A DNA stretch of 64,000 bases. Source: Eutypella sp. D-1. Its lineage: Eukaryota; Ascomycota; Sordariomycetes; Xylariales; Diatrypaceae. The first letter of the stretch is position 1. Each line of letters starts with the position of its first letter. Location of the stretch: assembly GCA_023313575.1 (NCBI GenBank), contig JAJTTP010000012.1, positions 930,001-994,000 of the forward strand, written 5' to 3'. Made by a program: the position numbers and the translations under genes. The notes under the pieces were generated by a model. It made no database searches. It saw nothing but the letters and a program-made list of their open reading frames with translations, and was not told the origin of the DNA. Below are positions 8,902 through 22,512 of the stretch, in pieces.

Positions 8902-11900
8902 GGCTGCGATCTTGCCTATGTAAATTGTATGCAGCGTACGTGTAGTATGTGATGTGTAGAGTATGATGTATGATATGTAGCAGCGCCGGGACAGGTTGCG
9001 AGTGATTGTAGATTTATATCAGCATTGATGGCCGGGATTACTGTGGCAATGGGCAGGTCATATATAGGTTGTTTTGTATGCTGGACCGTGAAGTTTGAGC
9101 CCCCGGTACAATCCCTTTCCGATAACGCGGGCTCGTTAAAATAAATTGTTCAAGCCACTTTGTCACAGTGTTCTAGGCTGCGTGCATGCTTTGGTGCAAC
9201 GGCGTCGCAGTACGTATGCACAGTACGACGTGAGATAAGAGCCCCCCTTGCAGCCAGCCTATGGTTCACTGCGAAAGGGAAAATTGACGAATGTCTCGAG
9301 GGGTCCTCTGCTGACCGTGTACGTCAATGATCGACAGGGTTCGTAATGCTTTTATACGCATATCGTCGGACGAGACCCCAACCAGAAACGAGGGGTCTCA
9401 GCTTTTTTGGGAGGTGCTCAGCAACGAAGAAGCCGCTCGTGATCCGCTGCTTCCCCAGTAAGCGGTCTCTACTAGTTTCGCTGGCGTGATCTTTCGAGTG
9501 CCAGCGAATATCTTCAGCTGGGCGCAGACCTGGAACGCTCGGGCAGAGCCGATCGATCTATACAAAGCGTTGGAACGTGATTATATGAGAAAATGTAGCG
9601 CCACAAAGCTCGAGGAAGACATCTTGTGCCGCGGTGGAGAGTTAGAGGCCGACCTGCCGATATTCTGAGCTTGTGACGCCTTCGCTTCGTACATCGGATA
9701 CCAGTGGGTTAAACTTTTATGCTGTGATCTACAGGAATGTTAATTGTCCAGTAGTTTTCGAGTCCCCGGAGGATAGATGACGCAAGCTTGCCCTACATGC
9801 CCCCTCCATGCTGTGATTGTGTACTATATGTACAAGCTGTCAATTAACTTCTTACGTATGCATTGCTATGCCGACTGCATTGCATTCTACCCTTCCCTCT
9901 GCAGGACTCGTCATCACAAGCGATGCGACAAAGATCATTCAGAAGCGACATCCTTAGTCGCCACCCGTGAGATGGTAGCAACCAATTCACAGCACAGGAT
10001 TAGCATGAATTCCAAGATGTCTTTTTTCGTAATTGGTTCTAGAATCATAGATGGCTTGCTAAAAGCTGGGGAAGACGAAGGCTAATTGACGCCAACTATG
10101 ACGGTGGCATGTCACGCAGGAGCCTGAGAGGCCAAGAAACTTTTCTAGAGAGACAAGCTGCAGCTAATTAGGTGAGACAAGTCTAGTATGGCTGGTCTGA
10201 CAGCGATCATTGGACATTGTGCCATCCTGGGAGGCCATAGGGTGGCTCTCGATGCTGTGCACGCTCTAGACGTGGCTGGTATCGATACGTGTACTTCAAT
10301 AATCTAGACACTTACTGGCGACCAAGTCAGCTCTCGATGGCTGAAGACGGTACGACACTCGGAAATCCACGGCAATTCTCAAAGCAATGTCCATTGAATG
10401 CGCCTCAACCAAGGCTCAGCCCTAAGTTACGGGATGCTGAAATGACGGACGGTCCGATACTTACCAAGATATAATAAATATTGGTCAAAGCACATTGGCC
10501 CATGCTACTTGCTTGAGCAAGAGTATTTCGCGCATATGAACTGCAACGACGCGATAGAAGCTCAATTTCCAACAATATATGCAGTGGCTCGGTAGTCGGT
10601 GACTTTGGTTCCGTTCATGCAACGTCAAATTACCTACTTCTGGTGTCGTCAACATGGTTTTGGTCGGCGTGAAATGTTCTTGCTTCCGCGGTTCGGCGGT
10701 TGCCCTAAGCGCGAGCTAGATTCCAGTCTGACAATCCGCTTCGGGATTGGAATGTCGTGAAGCATGCGCTCATCATGTCTCTGTACTAATATTTGTTTTC
10801 CCAGGTCATGGGTTTCTTTCCTTCGGCTGTCGCGTCGTTGTCTATTGAGCCGGGTTTAGCCACTGCTGAACCGAGCACTCGGGACCGACACCGCCTTTAG
10901 CAAATTATAGTCAGTGTAACCACTCAAGCTGATCACGGAGTCGTCCTGGGAATTGGTCAGTATTTCATTACATCCTTTTTTCAATGTACTATACGTCCTG
11001 CTGACCTTCCTTTCATCCAGACTCAGAAAAGTCCAATCACCTCGCACTGAGGATGTGACTAGATGGAGTCATATGACCCCACTTTCCACTGGCTTCTACA
11101 GTCTCTGAAGACTCCGTGCTAGATGCCAACAGCCCGAGAAGCATGTTGAATGCTTATCGAATGTAATCGCTTTTCTTCCCTGATTGTGGTGCGTAGAGTT
11201 GAACAGCGCGTAATTGCAAACTCGTAGCTCTACTCATGAAGTATTTCTCACCCAAGCGTCTTCCGTTCTAGACTTCTAATCCCTGGTTATAAGAGACGGA
11301 TACCATATAGTGGACAAATAGTCATCTAGATACAGCAGAAGTTCATGGATATGTATAGATGAAACAACTAGTACCTACTCAGGCGACCCGTGAAGCATTT
11401 TGGGACGACGATGTGTTTGCATATAAAAGATGCGCGGCCTATGCAGCATGGAAGGGCCAAATACTAGACCACAATTTAGGATTTGCAATTGGCGGCCTTC
11501 AGGTGAGACCAGCAATGCAAGAACAGGCACCCGCTGCAAACCTTAATCCAACCAAGCCCCTTTTCTCGCGGACCCACTATTACGGTTCATCGCAGTTGGA
11601 TTCCCTAGAGAACGAGCTGTGAGGGGGAGCCAAAACTGAGATGTGACTGAATCGTTATTTTACAGCTCTCGACGAGACCACCAAACACTCTTTCTTTTTC
11701 TACACAAGAAAAAGAAAAGCCACAGGCTATCTCCTTCCTGTGGGCATCCCTCTTCCCATATTTCACGATGTCCAGCAATCTTTTGTCATGGTCGCATTAT
11801 CGACGGTGAGGCGAACACCAAAAGTCGCCAACTGGGCTGCCAGTATTCAGTATCTGCCCAGCCATAGTAAAATGCGATACCTAATACAGTACAGTAAGGC

Positions 11901-14900
11901 TCAAAAGCTAGCCATACATAAACTCGACTAGTATCAAGGCACTGTTATAGCGTGTCGTTACTGCCTGCCACCTAGTCTTAACCGTTCGGAAGCCCTGAAA
12001 ACACTTTGGAATCGCCGATATAATCATTTCTCAGTCTTCTCTATAAATTAATATTTACAAGGGAAAACTTTAAAAGCCCTGCTTTTGCTCGCCTTAGTCG
12101 CCTGGACCCTTGCAATCATGTTTATTAGAGCTCATATAACGACTTTAGTTATTTCGAGTCGTTATACGAAGGCAATGCAGACTCAGATTAACCCCAGATA
12201 ATATAATCACCTCTTAACCCGGCCTGATTAGAGAATAATGATATTGCATAAGGTTAGGACGGGGACAATTAAGGTGTTTTACGTTTCAAACCACTTACAT
12301 CTTACATCACAACGCGGTAAGTGGTAAAATATTCCATCAAAAGTTGCTACGAACTTTAAACAAAACCTCCATCGACAATAAGGAACCTGTACTCAAGGGG
12401 CGGGCTCCAATACAAGCCTCAGCTTCTAAATCTGGCTTTCGCACCTATACTATGCCACCTTGACCGGTCTTGCCCAGGCCCTTGCGTTAGTCTCCCTTAC
12501 ATCTTTGCTTAAGGACGCTGTTACAGATTGGTCACCCTTATAGGTTCTCCACTATATATGTCCATGGCTGTAAGCACCAGTGTGATTGCCATCATTGCAA
12601 TCATTCACTAATCTTTTGGCCCCGATGGCGCAACAGTATGGTGCAGCCGTAACAGACGTCAAGTGTTTGCAAGCAGAACACCTTATAGCCTACGGCATAT
12701 CCTGCCAACAAATACTCCGAAATATCCTCGGTTATAATTAAAAAAGTCGATAACCATGTGTCGGTTATAATCCATAAGTTTGACTCCGAGCTAGTTAAGA
12801 CTATCCGATCCAAGATACCAACCAGCCCAGGCCATGGATACACGTTTTCTTGTTAATGCTATGGACATAATATAGTCGACTGGAGATATAAATGAGACTA
12901 GAGTTAGGCGTACGAAACGACGTGATAGGAATTATAAGGTTTATTTCGGAAAGGGCAAAAAGAAAAGAAAACGTACAACACCCGGTATTCGCTGGTCGTC
13001 ACCGACCCAACTACTAATCGAGCCCTATCTGGCTTAACTAGGGGAGAGCGGACGGGATCCCGTGCTTTCCAGATGGTATGGTCGTACGTGGTAGAAATCT
13101 CTCTTTTCTAATCTTTAATAGTTGACCTCCAATGCTATTACACCGGGGCTTGCTAACGTTCACCTTAGCGAATCTTACACACCATAAAGCTTCTGTCTCA
13201 TTTCACTATTAGTCACTTCTTTGTTGGAATTATATATCCACTTTCTCTTTCTCCACCATCTGTTATTCCGTGGTGGGTCACGAACAGTTAACTCTCTTGC
13301 CATACTCACCCCTCCCCCTCCGGGGACCAACCATAGAGCATAGAGCATAGAGAAGTTATAAACCACAATATTTACTTACGTAGTGTCATATCCATTTATA
13401 GAAGTTTAGATAGCAGATACATTACAACGATATGGCGAAGCTTGGACCTTATTATTATATAGTTTCTATCTGATAAGGAGGTTGTTCCCGTTGGCCAATC
13501 CGCCGTTAACTAACCGTCCACGCCATCCATTCAAATGCCAGTATATTCACCATTTAAGTTGACTTAAGCTTGGGCCTCCCTCACCATATGGTTGTAGTGA
13601 CGTTAAATCATAGGTTGGATGAGCAGTGTCATCCTTCCTAATTAGTCTCATAGTTTCGTGTATCACTGTACGCCTTTCTTTAGCGTCGCTCTTTAAAAGC
13701 GTTCAACGCGAATTAATAGCCTATCTATATAAGCTTTTAAATCGGTCCCGGGGAGTGTTATTAGCTGCGTCTTCATTTCTTTCACTTTAGCGGCCTTAGG
13801 TTGAGAAACGGTAGTGTCGCTAGTCTTTGGAACATGAGGAGCCCCTTTTTTAGTAGCTCGTTCCAATATTAAGCTAGATCTCAATATCAAGAGGAACTTC
13901 GATTATAAGAGTGCTCCTAGGATCCCGTAGGCTAGACCTGGACATACCAGGGGCAGCTTATTATGTTTGTGCCCTTTCCTAGTTCATCATTTCTGTTGTA
14001 TTGAGTGCGAAAGAGAGATAGTAGCAGTAAAAATCTCTTTCAACACAGTCTGCCTCTACTCGGAGCATTTGGATAAGCATGCCCTTAGTTAAATTTGAAG
14101 TTGTAGCAGGCACCTCAACATTCGTCTATGTCTTGACTATGCCGAACGTAGACCAGACCGCCTCCGGTGGCAGGCTCCAAATTGAGCAATATTCTCGATT
14201 ACGTTGGCCAAAACTAGTTTGCCGGAGACAGCATGGTTAAATATTATGCCACCTACGCTGCAAATTCGTAGGTGCCAGGCGCTATAAATGTATAAACCTT
14301 GATCCCAGCGGTTTAATCTGTTGAGTTTGCATGTATTTTCTTTTTCATTTTGCTGTCGGGCTCTCTTACGTGGTTTCAACTATTAAACACCACAGTCAAT
14401 CTAACTATTGGCCTCGGAAATTTGTCGATTTGGGCCTCGTTCGAGGGTTGCACGTCACTGAGTGCTCCAGCCTCAGGAGACTAAGAATATTTCCGTTTAT
14501 AGACTTGGTATTAAGACCTGGTGTTCTATACGTGTTTTCACTGGCCAGCTATTAGAGATAACTACCGGGAAAGCTTGTAACAAGCTGGCAGTATCGAAGA
14601 CGACCGGGCACTGGAACATCGGCAATAATTAGGACTTGAACATGTTGATGCACAAACCGTCAGGCTGTCCTCGACAATAGGCTGGGACTCACGAAGGTTG
14701 CTATACCAAAACAGTGGTTATAGCTGAAGCGATCAGTAAACTGTGGCAGGTTGTATGCGACACCAGTTGCCAGATATGTTCTTATATAATTTACCGATGC
14801 TTTGGTAGATTGCTAATAACTAAGTTGAATCTATTTCTTTGACATTTTTGTTCTGGAGAGGGTCCCAGAACGTTTATGAAAAGCTTGGGACACGAAACCT

Positions 14901-17900
14901 ACAATAAAAGCGCAGCTAACCCAAATACTAAGACAGTATTATGTTGAAACTGTCTCCTATATGGACAAAAAGAATTCATTCCTAATATTATCAACCTGTT
15001 TGTTTGGCTTTATAAAGAACACTTTCAACATTTGTTTCTATACATAACTAGTAATCACAATACAGTCACACACTGATGAGTCGTCTATTAGATCTGACAT
15101 CTGAAACCTGGAGTCAGAGCCTTAGTTAGGGTTTTGGCTCTGATGATACTTGGACCTTAAAATTCACCCTATTAGGCTCATCGCAAAGTTTCGGTAGGAT
15201 AGGCTTTGATAAGATACACGTCCATTAGATTATTAATGCAGACCTTAGTGACGAGGCCGACGACGCTCAAGGCCCTATTCTAGGAGAAAGGGGGCTCATT
15301 GTGTATCATAATACTCGAAGCACATGATCACCTTCCTTATTATTTAGGGTGATAAAGGAGAGAGCTACCTGCAACAAGAGAACCACTCACCAGGCACCTT
15401 TCATATTCACTCCTTCGCAGCAGCATCATGATCCGAGTTACTGTCTGTCTAACCTGGGTGCCTTGTGATCTAACCCCCTGGGTAGGCAATGCGACTGTAC
15501 ACCGCCATGTGCATGCTGGGCGCTCCCCAACCACTTTACACGTATGAATATTCAGTCCAAATACAAGCAGGGACGTTATCACAGTGACACGAAGCAGGTT
15601 CTAAACAGGCAGCGAGGTTGGAAGCATGCCCGCCTATGCCACTCATACAGCTAGCCGATATTTGCTCGGGCCGTTCTCGGCTAGGCACGCTAACAATAGG
15701 GGCATTTCAAGTATGCTAGAAGTAGATGTACGAGCTTATTCCCAGCTCCGCCTCTTGACGCAGTCCATACTCGGCGTGCAGCAGGTGCTCAGGTCATGCG
15801 GCCGGTCGGTACAGGCGACAAGTCTGATGAGTGCCTACGGCAGGAGGAAGCGACCGCAGGGATAGGTATGCATGTAGCTATACATATAACCGTCGACGAG
15901 TAAAGGGGCATACGAAGTCGCATTGTTTCCCTATGCGGATCAATGTCCTGGGGTAGCTCTAATAATCGCCCTGCAGTGTATCATCGACGTCCGGTGGAGC
16001 TCACGATAGTGCAACCCCCACAATCCAGACAGGATTGAACAGACAGCTTTTCGGCAGCATTTGCCCGACGGACTGTTATATACATCATTTAACGGCATGC
16101 AGTAAAGCGGCAAGCAGCAGAAGAGCTGGTGACTTCGGTGATAAGCCACTATGTGGGCTCATTTCCACAGTTGAGAAAGTTTGGGACCGAGCTTTACGGG
16201 GTGGTAAATTTATCGATTTCACATTTTTTCGCTAGTGCTGATGACGAGCCGAGCAGCCCCCCTGCCCTGCTCGGGCACTTTCTAAGCGATCACCAGATGG
16301 GATCGCCGGCGCATATTGCATATATGTAGGTCCGTCCCTGGTAGGAATGGCTCGACTACACAGAGGTGCAAGTAAGCTTGCTGCTACCTCCAGGTTAGAC
16401 GACGAGCACTTCGATCAACAAGGACGAAGAGGAGAATAGACGTCACAGGGGAAGAACGAAGAGCATACAATGTGACCCGTGCCTTGTTTACTTCGCATTG
16501 AGGTGCGTCGCTGCCGATGATCTTATGTGTAGGCTACATGTGTAATATATGTAAGCTGCAGCCCAGCCCACCGCCTATGTCGTGGAATGGGCACTCGTTC
16601 GGGTCTAACCTACACCCGCCACGCTTGGCCGTTGTGGGAAGGAGATGAGTGTAGCTATATTCTGACTGGCTACCCACTCGGCGGAACGACAGCAATGGGA
16701 CTGAAGGGGAGATGTGAATTGGCGCGCTCCCTGTGCGTTTTCTTGGGTTTTAGTGCATGCTACAGTGTGACTAGGTCCGCATGAACGGTGCACCCATAAT
16801 GCACGAACACGGCCGATTGAAAAGAATCAAAAGGAAGAAAAAGAAGAGGCAGGCATGTTCTGTTGATCGGGATTCACAGGGGTCCGTTCGGGCTGAACAG
16901 TGCGACGGTGCGGTGATCCGAATCGGACCCAGTAGCTTGGGACGCATCCCCCGGAGAGATGGCAAGGGTCCGTTGGATCGGCAACTCGGATAGTCGGGGG
17001 GACAAGGGTAGGGAGCGAAAGATGCATGGTACGCACGGCCGTTGCGGGCTTCCAAGGTTATCAAAACTATAGTTGTGGCGGCAAACGCGGGGGGAAGGTG
17101 AGGTGATGATGGCCTATGGGGTCGCATTTGGCGTCCTTTCAGCTCCGAAGATATTGAGCCCTCTTCTGTCTTCATTGGTATAGAGATTGAGCAGGGTCTG
17201 GTTCGTGTACGAATAGGGCATGGGACGAGTGGACAATCTACTTTCTGTCTGCTTACTTACATAGGGCCGAAGGATAAAAGGTACCTTGACCGGCTGATAG
17301 ACCGGGGGGATGGGGGGGGGAGGAGGAATTCATACCCTGCAGAGATACTATTAACCAGCTAGACATGCAGCAGCAACAAAAAAAAGAAAAGAAAAAAAAT
17401 TAAGATATTAAAATTCCATCCTTGGCAACTCCCACCTCCCCCCTGCTTAGCCCTACTAACCGATTTCCCATCTTGATACAAGGTCTGTTATAGATACTCC
17501 TAAACCTCGTACTCGGTGCGCCAATGCCGCGGGTCCCGCAACGTCAGCCGGCCTAACGGGTTCTTGTAGCTTAGGTGGCGGAGATGAGACGGAAGGAAGG
17601 CAAGCAAGCAGGTTATCAATTGTCCCCCCTTCGCTGTGGACAATCATTGAAACCAATGAAAAACAAACCCGCGCCCGCGCGATGGAATCGACAATCTCCC
17701 CCACAAACCACCCCCTGTCATCGGCCGGTGGTGATCTACTTGGTACTATAGTTGTACCTACGCATATATGTATAAAGGAGTGTATAAGGCGCTATGCTGT
17801 GCAGTTGGCGCTAAAAGACATGCCACGTCACTTACACTCTCTGGTCGAATCGCAATGTAAGCAAGCAAGCTGATGATGGACGACGTGGTAACTGTATAGG

Positions 17901-19074
17901 GGACAAGCACTGTGTCGGCGACTGGATGTCATCATAGGCGGGATAGAATAGGAAGCGAGTGTGGCGATAATAGGGTAGCGGTACTGCCCCGCCGAAAGGA
18001 GACTAACAACCGCGCCCAGGGGGGGCCAGAGAATTACATTGGACATTAGGATGGAGACCTGAAGTATGACCTAAACATAGCAGCTTTCCCCAGTATAGCC
18101 TCCCCCGTATAGTTCACTGCACATCGGACATGATCAATATTACGTGAAATTCGCTTTCAGGAAGAAAAAGCTTGGCGGGCTAGTGATCACGATAGAATTG
18201 AGGCAAAGGTTTTGTAGAGCCATACGTTGTACTATGCATTGTTCTGTTGGATCGCGGATCCACTGCTGAGGCGTGAGCCAAGGGTACTTTATATGGGATC
18301 GTCATAACGTCAACATGCCGATAGGGGAATGAATGATGGCTGAGATGGTAAAGATCCTTTCGCAAACGAGTGTCGCTACGAAAGACATGAAATCCGTCAG
18401 AGAACCCCTGCCCACCCGGTACCTAGCCTAGATGTGATCCTATCTCGGCAAACCCAACCTTTGATGCCATGTTTGCGGTGCAGACCTGCGGTCTCCCCCG
18501 TCCAGCTGCTCCAGAAACGCATGCACCGTTAACCGAACACACCAACGTATGACAGTATCCCTTATGAGCCCCGTCCTCGTAACATGAAAAAGAAAAGGAA
18601 AAAGAAGAAACCCCTGGCTTGTCCCGAACACCTTAAACCCAATGCCCCTGATGATGCCATGGTGGGTTTGGCCTCGTACATGCCGACAAAATGAAACTAA
18701 ACACACCCTGTCGGATAGTCTCCGAATCTATCATGACATTTCCCTTCAACACCAACTGAATGCTATGCTCTTCTTGTTTTTCATCGCCCCCGAGTGTGTG
18801 ACATGAAGATTTTCAAATATGCGCTCGAAAAGTGAGACACACGTCAAAGATACACTGTAGAATGAAATAAAACCAAATATGCTGATGTCCATAATGCTAT
18901 GATGCGCCAAGCCGATGCGTGATCAAATTGGGGTATTCGCGATAGATCGAATTCGATTCAGAAACCAGTAAGCATCGACCGTGGCATTTGGTCAATATGC
19001 GTGGTCGAATAACTGTAGCGCAAATCGCGCATGCGAACGCCAAAAAGGTATTGTACAGGATATACCAAAGCAGG
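8902..19074. other. Gene-poor region of about 10 kb
   Basis: I find no gene that I can support. ORFs are all under about 135 codons, overlap on both strands, and have no recognisable domain. GC looks lower than in the flanking genes, especially about 12.0-15.3 kb, where in-frame stops are dense, as expected of decayed (possibly RIP-mutated) repeats. Small features seen are a perfect 8-bp stem TAACGACT/AGTCGTTA at 12136-12163, a (CATAGAG)3 heptamer tandem at 13332-13352, a TCAGAGCC/GGCTCTGA hairpin near 15115-15142, and purine-rich runs near 17370-17400 and 18585-18612. No exact TACCTAGGTA palindrome occurs here, unlike the other intergenic regions. Confidence 0.55.
13332..13352. repeat. Heptamer tandem repeat (CATAGAG)3
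   Basis: Three perfect adjacent copies of CATAGAG in the gene-poor region. No function is apparent. Confidence 0.8.
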
Positions 19075-22000
19075 CTATGGGTTCTCCACAAGACTGTTGT
19101 CGGAGCCCGCCTTGTCAAAGCTGAAGTTCGGCTTGGCGTTGTTTGAAGACCGATTGAAGACGGTTCTGCCGATGTGTTTGAATTTGCCAACGGATTCGGT
19201 GGACGACCCAGGATTCACATAGACCGATGTTACTGGATTCACTTTAATGGCGCAGAACAAGGTCGAGAATAGATACTGGTCGCCGTTGGAGTCCAGTAGG
19301 GGCAAGGTACGATAACCCTGCTTGAGACTGCTCAACTTTGCGGTGTAAGTTGCAATCGAAGGGTTTCGATCACTCGGGTTCTCGCCACCAGTGGATAGTT
19401 TGACATTCCACTTGATGAAGACGAGCTCTGGAAACTTGGTAGTGATGTTGAAGACGAACTCGCGATTGAATATTGGGTTAAATCCGTTCTCCTTGACAAC
19501 TTGAGTGTTGACCTTCAGGGGCGTGTCGGTCACGATTGGAATTCCCGACATGCTATCATGTTTGTCTCGCTTGTCGTTTGTATGGAACACTTCAATCTCA
19601 ACATAGGGATCCAAAGTGCGATTTGCCGGTAGGCTTGCGGGACGGATGAGTTGCTGCGCTGAGATAACCTTGATACTGAAGGTCATATTTTGTCGCTCCA
19701 GCTTACCGACAGCTTCGGCGGGAAGGCCATTAGGCATTACACGAATCTCGCGCATCGACTCCGGCTTGAGGACGTAACCCGCGCGGTCGGTATCGCCATC
19801 GAACATTGCCTGATTCATCTGCATGCCAAGATCGAATGTTTGCCAGTTCAGGGCAGCCATCTGAACGCCTCTTCTCCAGTACAGTAGAGGATTGAAGTTG
19901 TTGGACTGCACACGAGTGTACTGGGGATATACCCGCATGAGATAGCGCATGTTGTGGCGCGTTAGGGCTGTCTTGGAGTCGGATGTCTTCGAGTGCTTCC
20001 TGAATGTTCCTTCCATAAAGGATAAAATATGATTGGTCAACTTACAATCAGCAGACTCGAAGCCGTGGAACTTGACGCCTGTGCAATAAACGCCAAGTTC
20101 TCCCAAGGGTTTGACAATTTTGCTCGTCTTCTGCTTCCCCTTGGCCTTCTCATCATCCGAGTCGCAATCGCTGGTACTGCTGCTGTTAAGCTCATGGACC
20201 TCGCCCTCGGTGATTGTCTCCACTCGCTTGGTGATCATGCGCCTAGGGTTCTGGCTCGGACTGGCCTGTGGGCTAGTAGACAGGTATAGTGGTGGGACAG
20301 AAGAATTGTCCAAAGTCACGGGTTTGGCGAAGGGCGACGTGAGACTATTGCCCCGTCGACGACCAGTCGTTTCGCCGTTGCGACGATCGAATTTACGATG
20401 CGTCTGCTTAACCTTGATGAGAATTCGGTCCATGAGCTGAGAAGGCGATGGAAGTTTGTCCGACGAGGGGTCCAGAGGTGCGACGACAAGACGCGGTCCG
20501 AAGATCTCTTTGATCGTCTCTGCCATTATCTCTTGTTGCGGGGCGTTGCAATGAACCTCGAGTGATACCCAGAGCGGAAAGCGGCTTGCAACAAAGGCGT
20601 ACTTGTTTATGGTGTGGATAACTTCGCGAAATGAGATAGCATTTGTCATGGCAAACCCGTGCTTTACCATCGGCTGCCCGTCAGATCCATCCCAGCAATC
20701 GATCTCCACACTGCGACAACCTCGAACCAGTGTTGAGATGTATCCCTCGACGGATGACACATCTGCGACTTGCCGCCCGACCAAGTACGTATTGTGCGAG
20801 CTGGAAATGAAGTATTCGTTGATGGGTCTGTCGAAAGTGAAGTCGGCCGGTGCCTTAATCAGCTGGTGGTTATCTTTGGAAGCGAGATAGGCGGCGAATG
20901 CCTCTTCGGACATGGCGACTGATTCCTTATTGATCCCCGCGAACTCGATATTCCTGGGTCTAAACCGCCGCGAAAGGCGGATGAATTTCAACTCCCATGC
21001 GACGGAGTTCCCTTCATTGACATCCTCACACTGCACGTCACGCAGAAATCGTTCGAACTCTGGCCAAGTAAGGCCTTTCTCAGGGTCGGTGACATGCTCG
21101 TAATATACAGACCGAATATCCTCCCTTCGCTTCATCTCACGCATAAAGATCTGGAACTGCGTGAAATTCAGGCGGGAGGTTTTGTTGATGTCCGCAATGG
21201 CGAATTTGGACTGGAGGTCCTTCTGGGCAATGTGAATGTGGAGATTCCGGCACATGCGTTCGACACCGCGGAAATCCATCTCCTCGTCTATGCTGGATAG
21301 TTGCTTATTGTCCGATTGCTTTGCCTGTTTGGCCATCTCCCCGTTCCAATAAGCCCGAATGGCGTCGCCATTGAAAGCCATTAACGACGCCATCTGATCT
21401 TCGCGATGTTTTGAGATGAGATGCAAAGCCGAAACCCAGTGAGCGAATGTCTCCTCATCATCGGCGATCAGGTGCATCGTTTTGTTCTTCGATTTGTCTG
21501 GAAGGCTGTAGAGAATCGTAAAAAAGCGATTCTCCTCGGACTCGGGGATCCCAAAATCGCGGCGATACTGGCGGACATCGGAGCCTATCCGGATCTCTTT
21601 GATATCGTCGATGTATAGGGACTTAGGTGATCGACTTCGGTCGCCCCACGTGATTTTTCCAGCGTTCGACTCAAGGACGAAGAACATGCGCTTATGCTTA
21701 TTTTTCTTGGAGACCTTCGACAAGTAGGTACCTTTGATTAGTGCCAGAGGAATGATAGGGCCAGATGGTGAATCACCAGCAGAAAGCGAACCGGCGAGAG
21801 ATGCGGCGTTGCTGCTTGATGAGAACTCCCGAGTCATATTCTCCGAGGATAGGACGATGCCTAGTTCGTTTAGATCGTCAACAATGTCATCATCGGAATC
21901 TGGGAAAAGGACAGCGTCGCCTGGAGGGACAGTGCTGGTGCTGTCACTACGACGTCGTATAATACCCGGACCGATGCTACCGTCTCGGCTCTTAGGCGCT

Positions 22001-22512
22001 GCGGATGACTGCCGGCGAGTCCTCGCGAACTTGTGGGCCTTGTTTGACAGCCGTCGTATCAAGCCTTTCCCAGAGCTGTCGCCCATGACTACGGCCATAG
22101 AACCCATACCCGGTGCTACACCAGGACTCGTCACGTTATTAACTGGCTTGTGAGTTATGAGGGGATCGCCGAGGTGAAAGGGCGGCGGAGGCGGAAATTG
22201 CTCGACATCACGGCCAACCTGCGGCTCTGGGGAAGGTTGTATTGAGCCAGCTGTGGCCAGCGAAGCATTCCCCGGGGATGTTCTGGGAGACGCATGCTGT
22301 GGACCATAAAACGGCGCCGAGGTTGGTGCAGAAGTAGGTATCGAGTAGGAGTAAGGAACAGAGGTAGGAAGCGAGCTGACCGGGACTTGATTGGCATGGA
22401 CATGACTGGACCTCGTCCGCCTCAGCAGAGAGCCTTGAGCAGCTAGTGCCGGCGTGCCGGAAGAGACATGGGATTCAGAGCTGAAGCGGGCAGGATTTGG
22501 GGCAGAAGACAT
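19075..22512 (-). CDS. PLC1: Phosphoinositide-specific phospholipase C (delta-type)
   Basis: A 1145-residue intronless protein from the ATG at 22512; the frame stays open a little further upstream but without an ATG. The enzyme hydrolyses PIP2 to IP3 and diacylglycerol at membranes, under calcium control. Domains in order (approximate residues): a long Ser/Pro-rich N-terminal tail (1-255), a PH domain (257-367), an EF-hand region (407-550) whose visible loop (DINKTSRLNF) lacks the usual acidic residue at position 12, the PI-PLC X box (557-702) with catalytic His573 in SSSHNTYL and His618 in VKHGFAM, an acidic Ser/Asp-rich X-Y linker (near 770-795), the Y box (797-917, with GVKFHGF and NPLLYWRRGVQMAALNWQT), and a C2 domain (937-1090) containing DPYVEIEVF. 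The order and both histidines are as in active fungal delta-type PLCs. The N-terminal tail is longer than in yeast Plc1. It stands alone between two gene-poor regions. Confidence 0.95.
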   Translation of the reverse strand: MSSAPNPARFSSESHVSSGTPALAAQGSLLRRTRSSHVHANQVPVSSLPTSVPYSYSIPTSAPTSAPFYGPQHASPRTSPGNASLATAGSIQPSPEPQVGRDVEQFPPPPPFHLGDPLITHKPVNNVTSPGVAPGMGSMAVVMGDSSGKGLIRRLSNKAHKFARTRRQSSAAPKSRDGSIGPGIIRRRSDSTSTVPPGDAVLFPDSDDDIVDDLNELGIVLSSENMTREFSSSSNAASLAGSLSAGDSPSGPIIPLALIKGTYLSKVSKKNKHKRMFFVLESNAGKITWGDRSRSPKSLYIDDIKEIRIGSDVRQYRRDFGIPESEENRFFTILYSLPDKSKNKTMHLIADDEETFAHWVSALHLISKHREDQMASLMAFNGDAIRAYWNGEMAKQAKQSDNKQLSSIDEEMDFRGVERMCRNLHIHIAQKDLQSKFAIADINKTSRLNFTQFQIFMREMKRREDIRSVYYEHVTDPEKGLTWPEFERFLRDVQCEDVNEGNSVAWELKFIRLSRRFRPRNIEFAGINKESVAMSEEAFAAYLASKDNHQLIKAPADFTFDRPINEYFISSSHNTYLVGRQVADVSSVEGYISTLVRGCRSVEIDCWDGSDGQPMVKHGFAMTNAISFREVIHTINKYAFVASRFPLWVSLEVHCNAPQQEIMAETIKEIFGPRLVVAPLDPSSDKLPSPSQLMDRILIKVKQTHRKFDRRNGETTGRRRGNSLTSPFAKPVTLDNSSVPPLYLSTSPQASPSQNPRRMITKRVETITEGEVHELNSSSTSDCDSDDEKAKGKQKTSKIVKPLGELGVYCTGVKFHGFESADCKLTNHILSFMEGTFRKHSKTSDSKTALTRHNMRYLMRVYPQYTRVQSNNFNPLLYWRRGVQMAALNWQTFDLGMQMNQAMFDGDTDRAGYVLKPESMREIRVMPNGLPAEAVGKLERQNMTFSIKVISAQQLIRPASLPANRTLDPYVEIEVFHTNDKRDKHDSMSGIPIVTDTPLKVNTQVVKENGFNPIFNREFVFNITTKFPELVFIKWNVKLSTGGENPSDRNPSIATYTAKLSSLKQGYRTLPLLDSNGDQYLFSTLFCAIKVNPVTSVYVNPGSSTESVGKFKHIGRTVFNRSSNNAKPNFSFDKAGSDNSLVENP

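Noticed and set aside
16771..17175. A 134-codon minus-strand frame with a hydrophobic Phe/Leu run
   Set aside because: The hydrophobic run comes from an A/G-rich patch (16818-16850), and nothing else suggests a gene.
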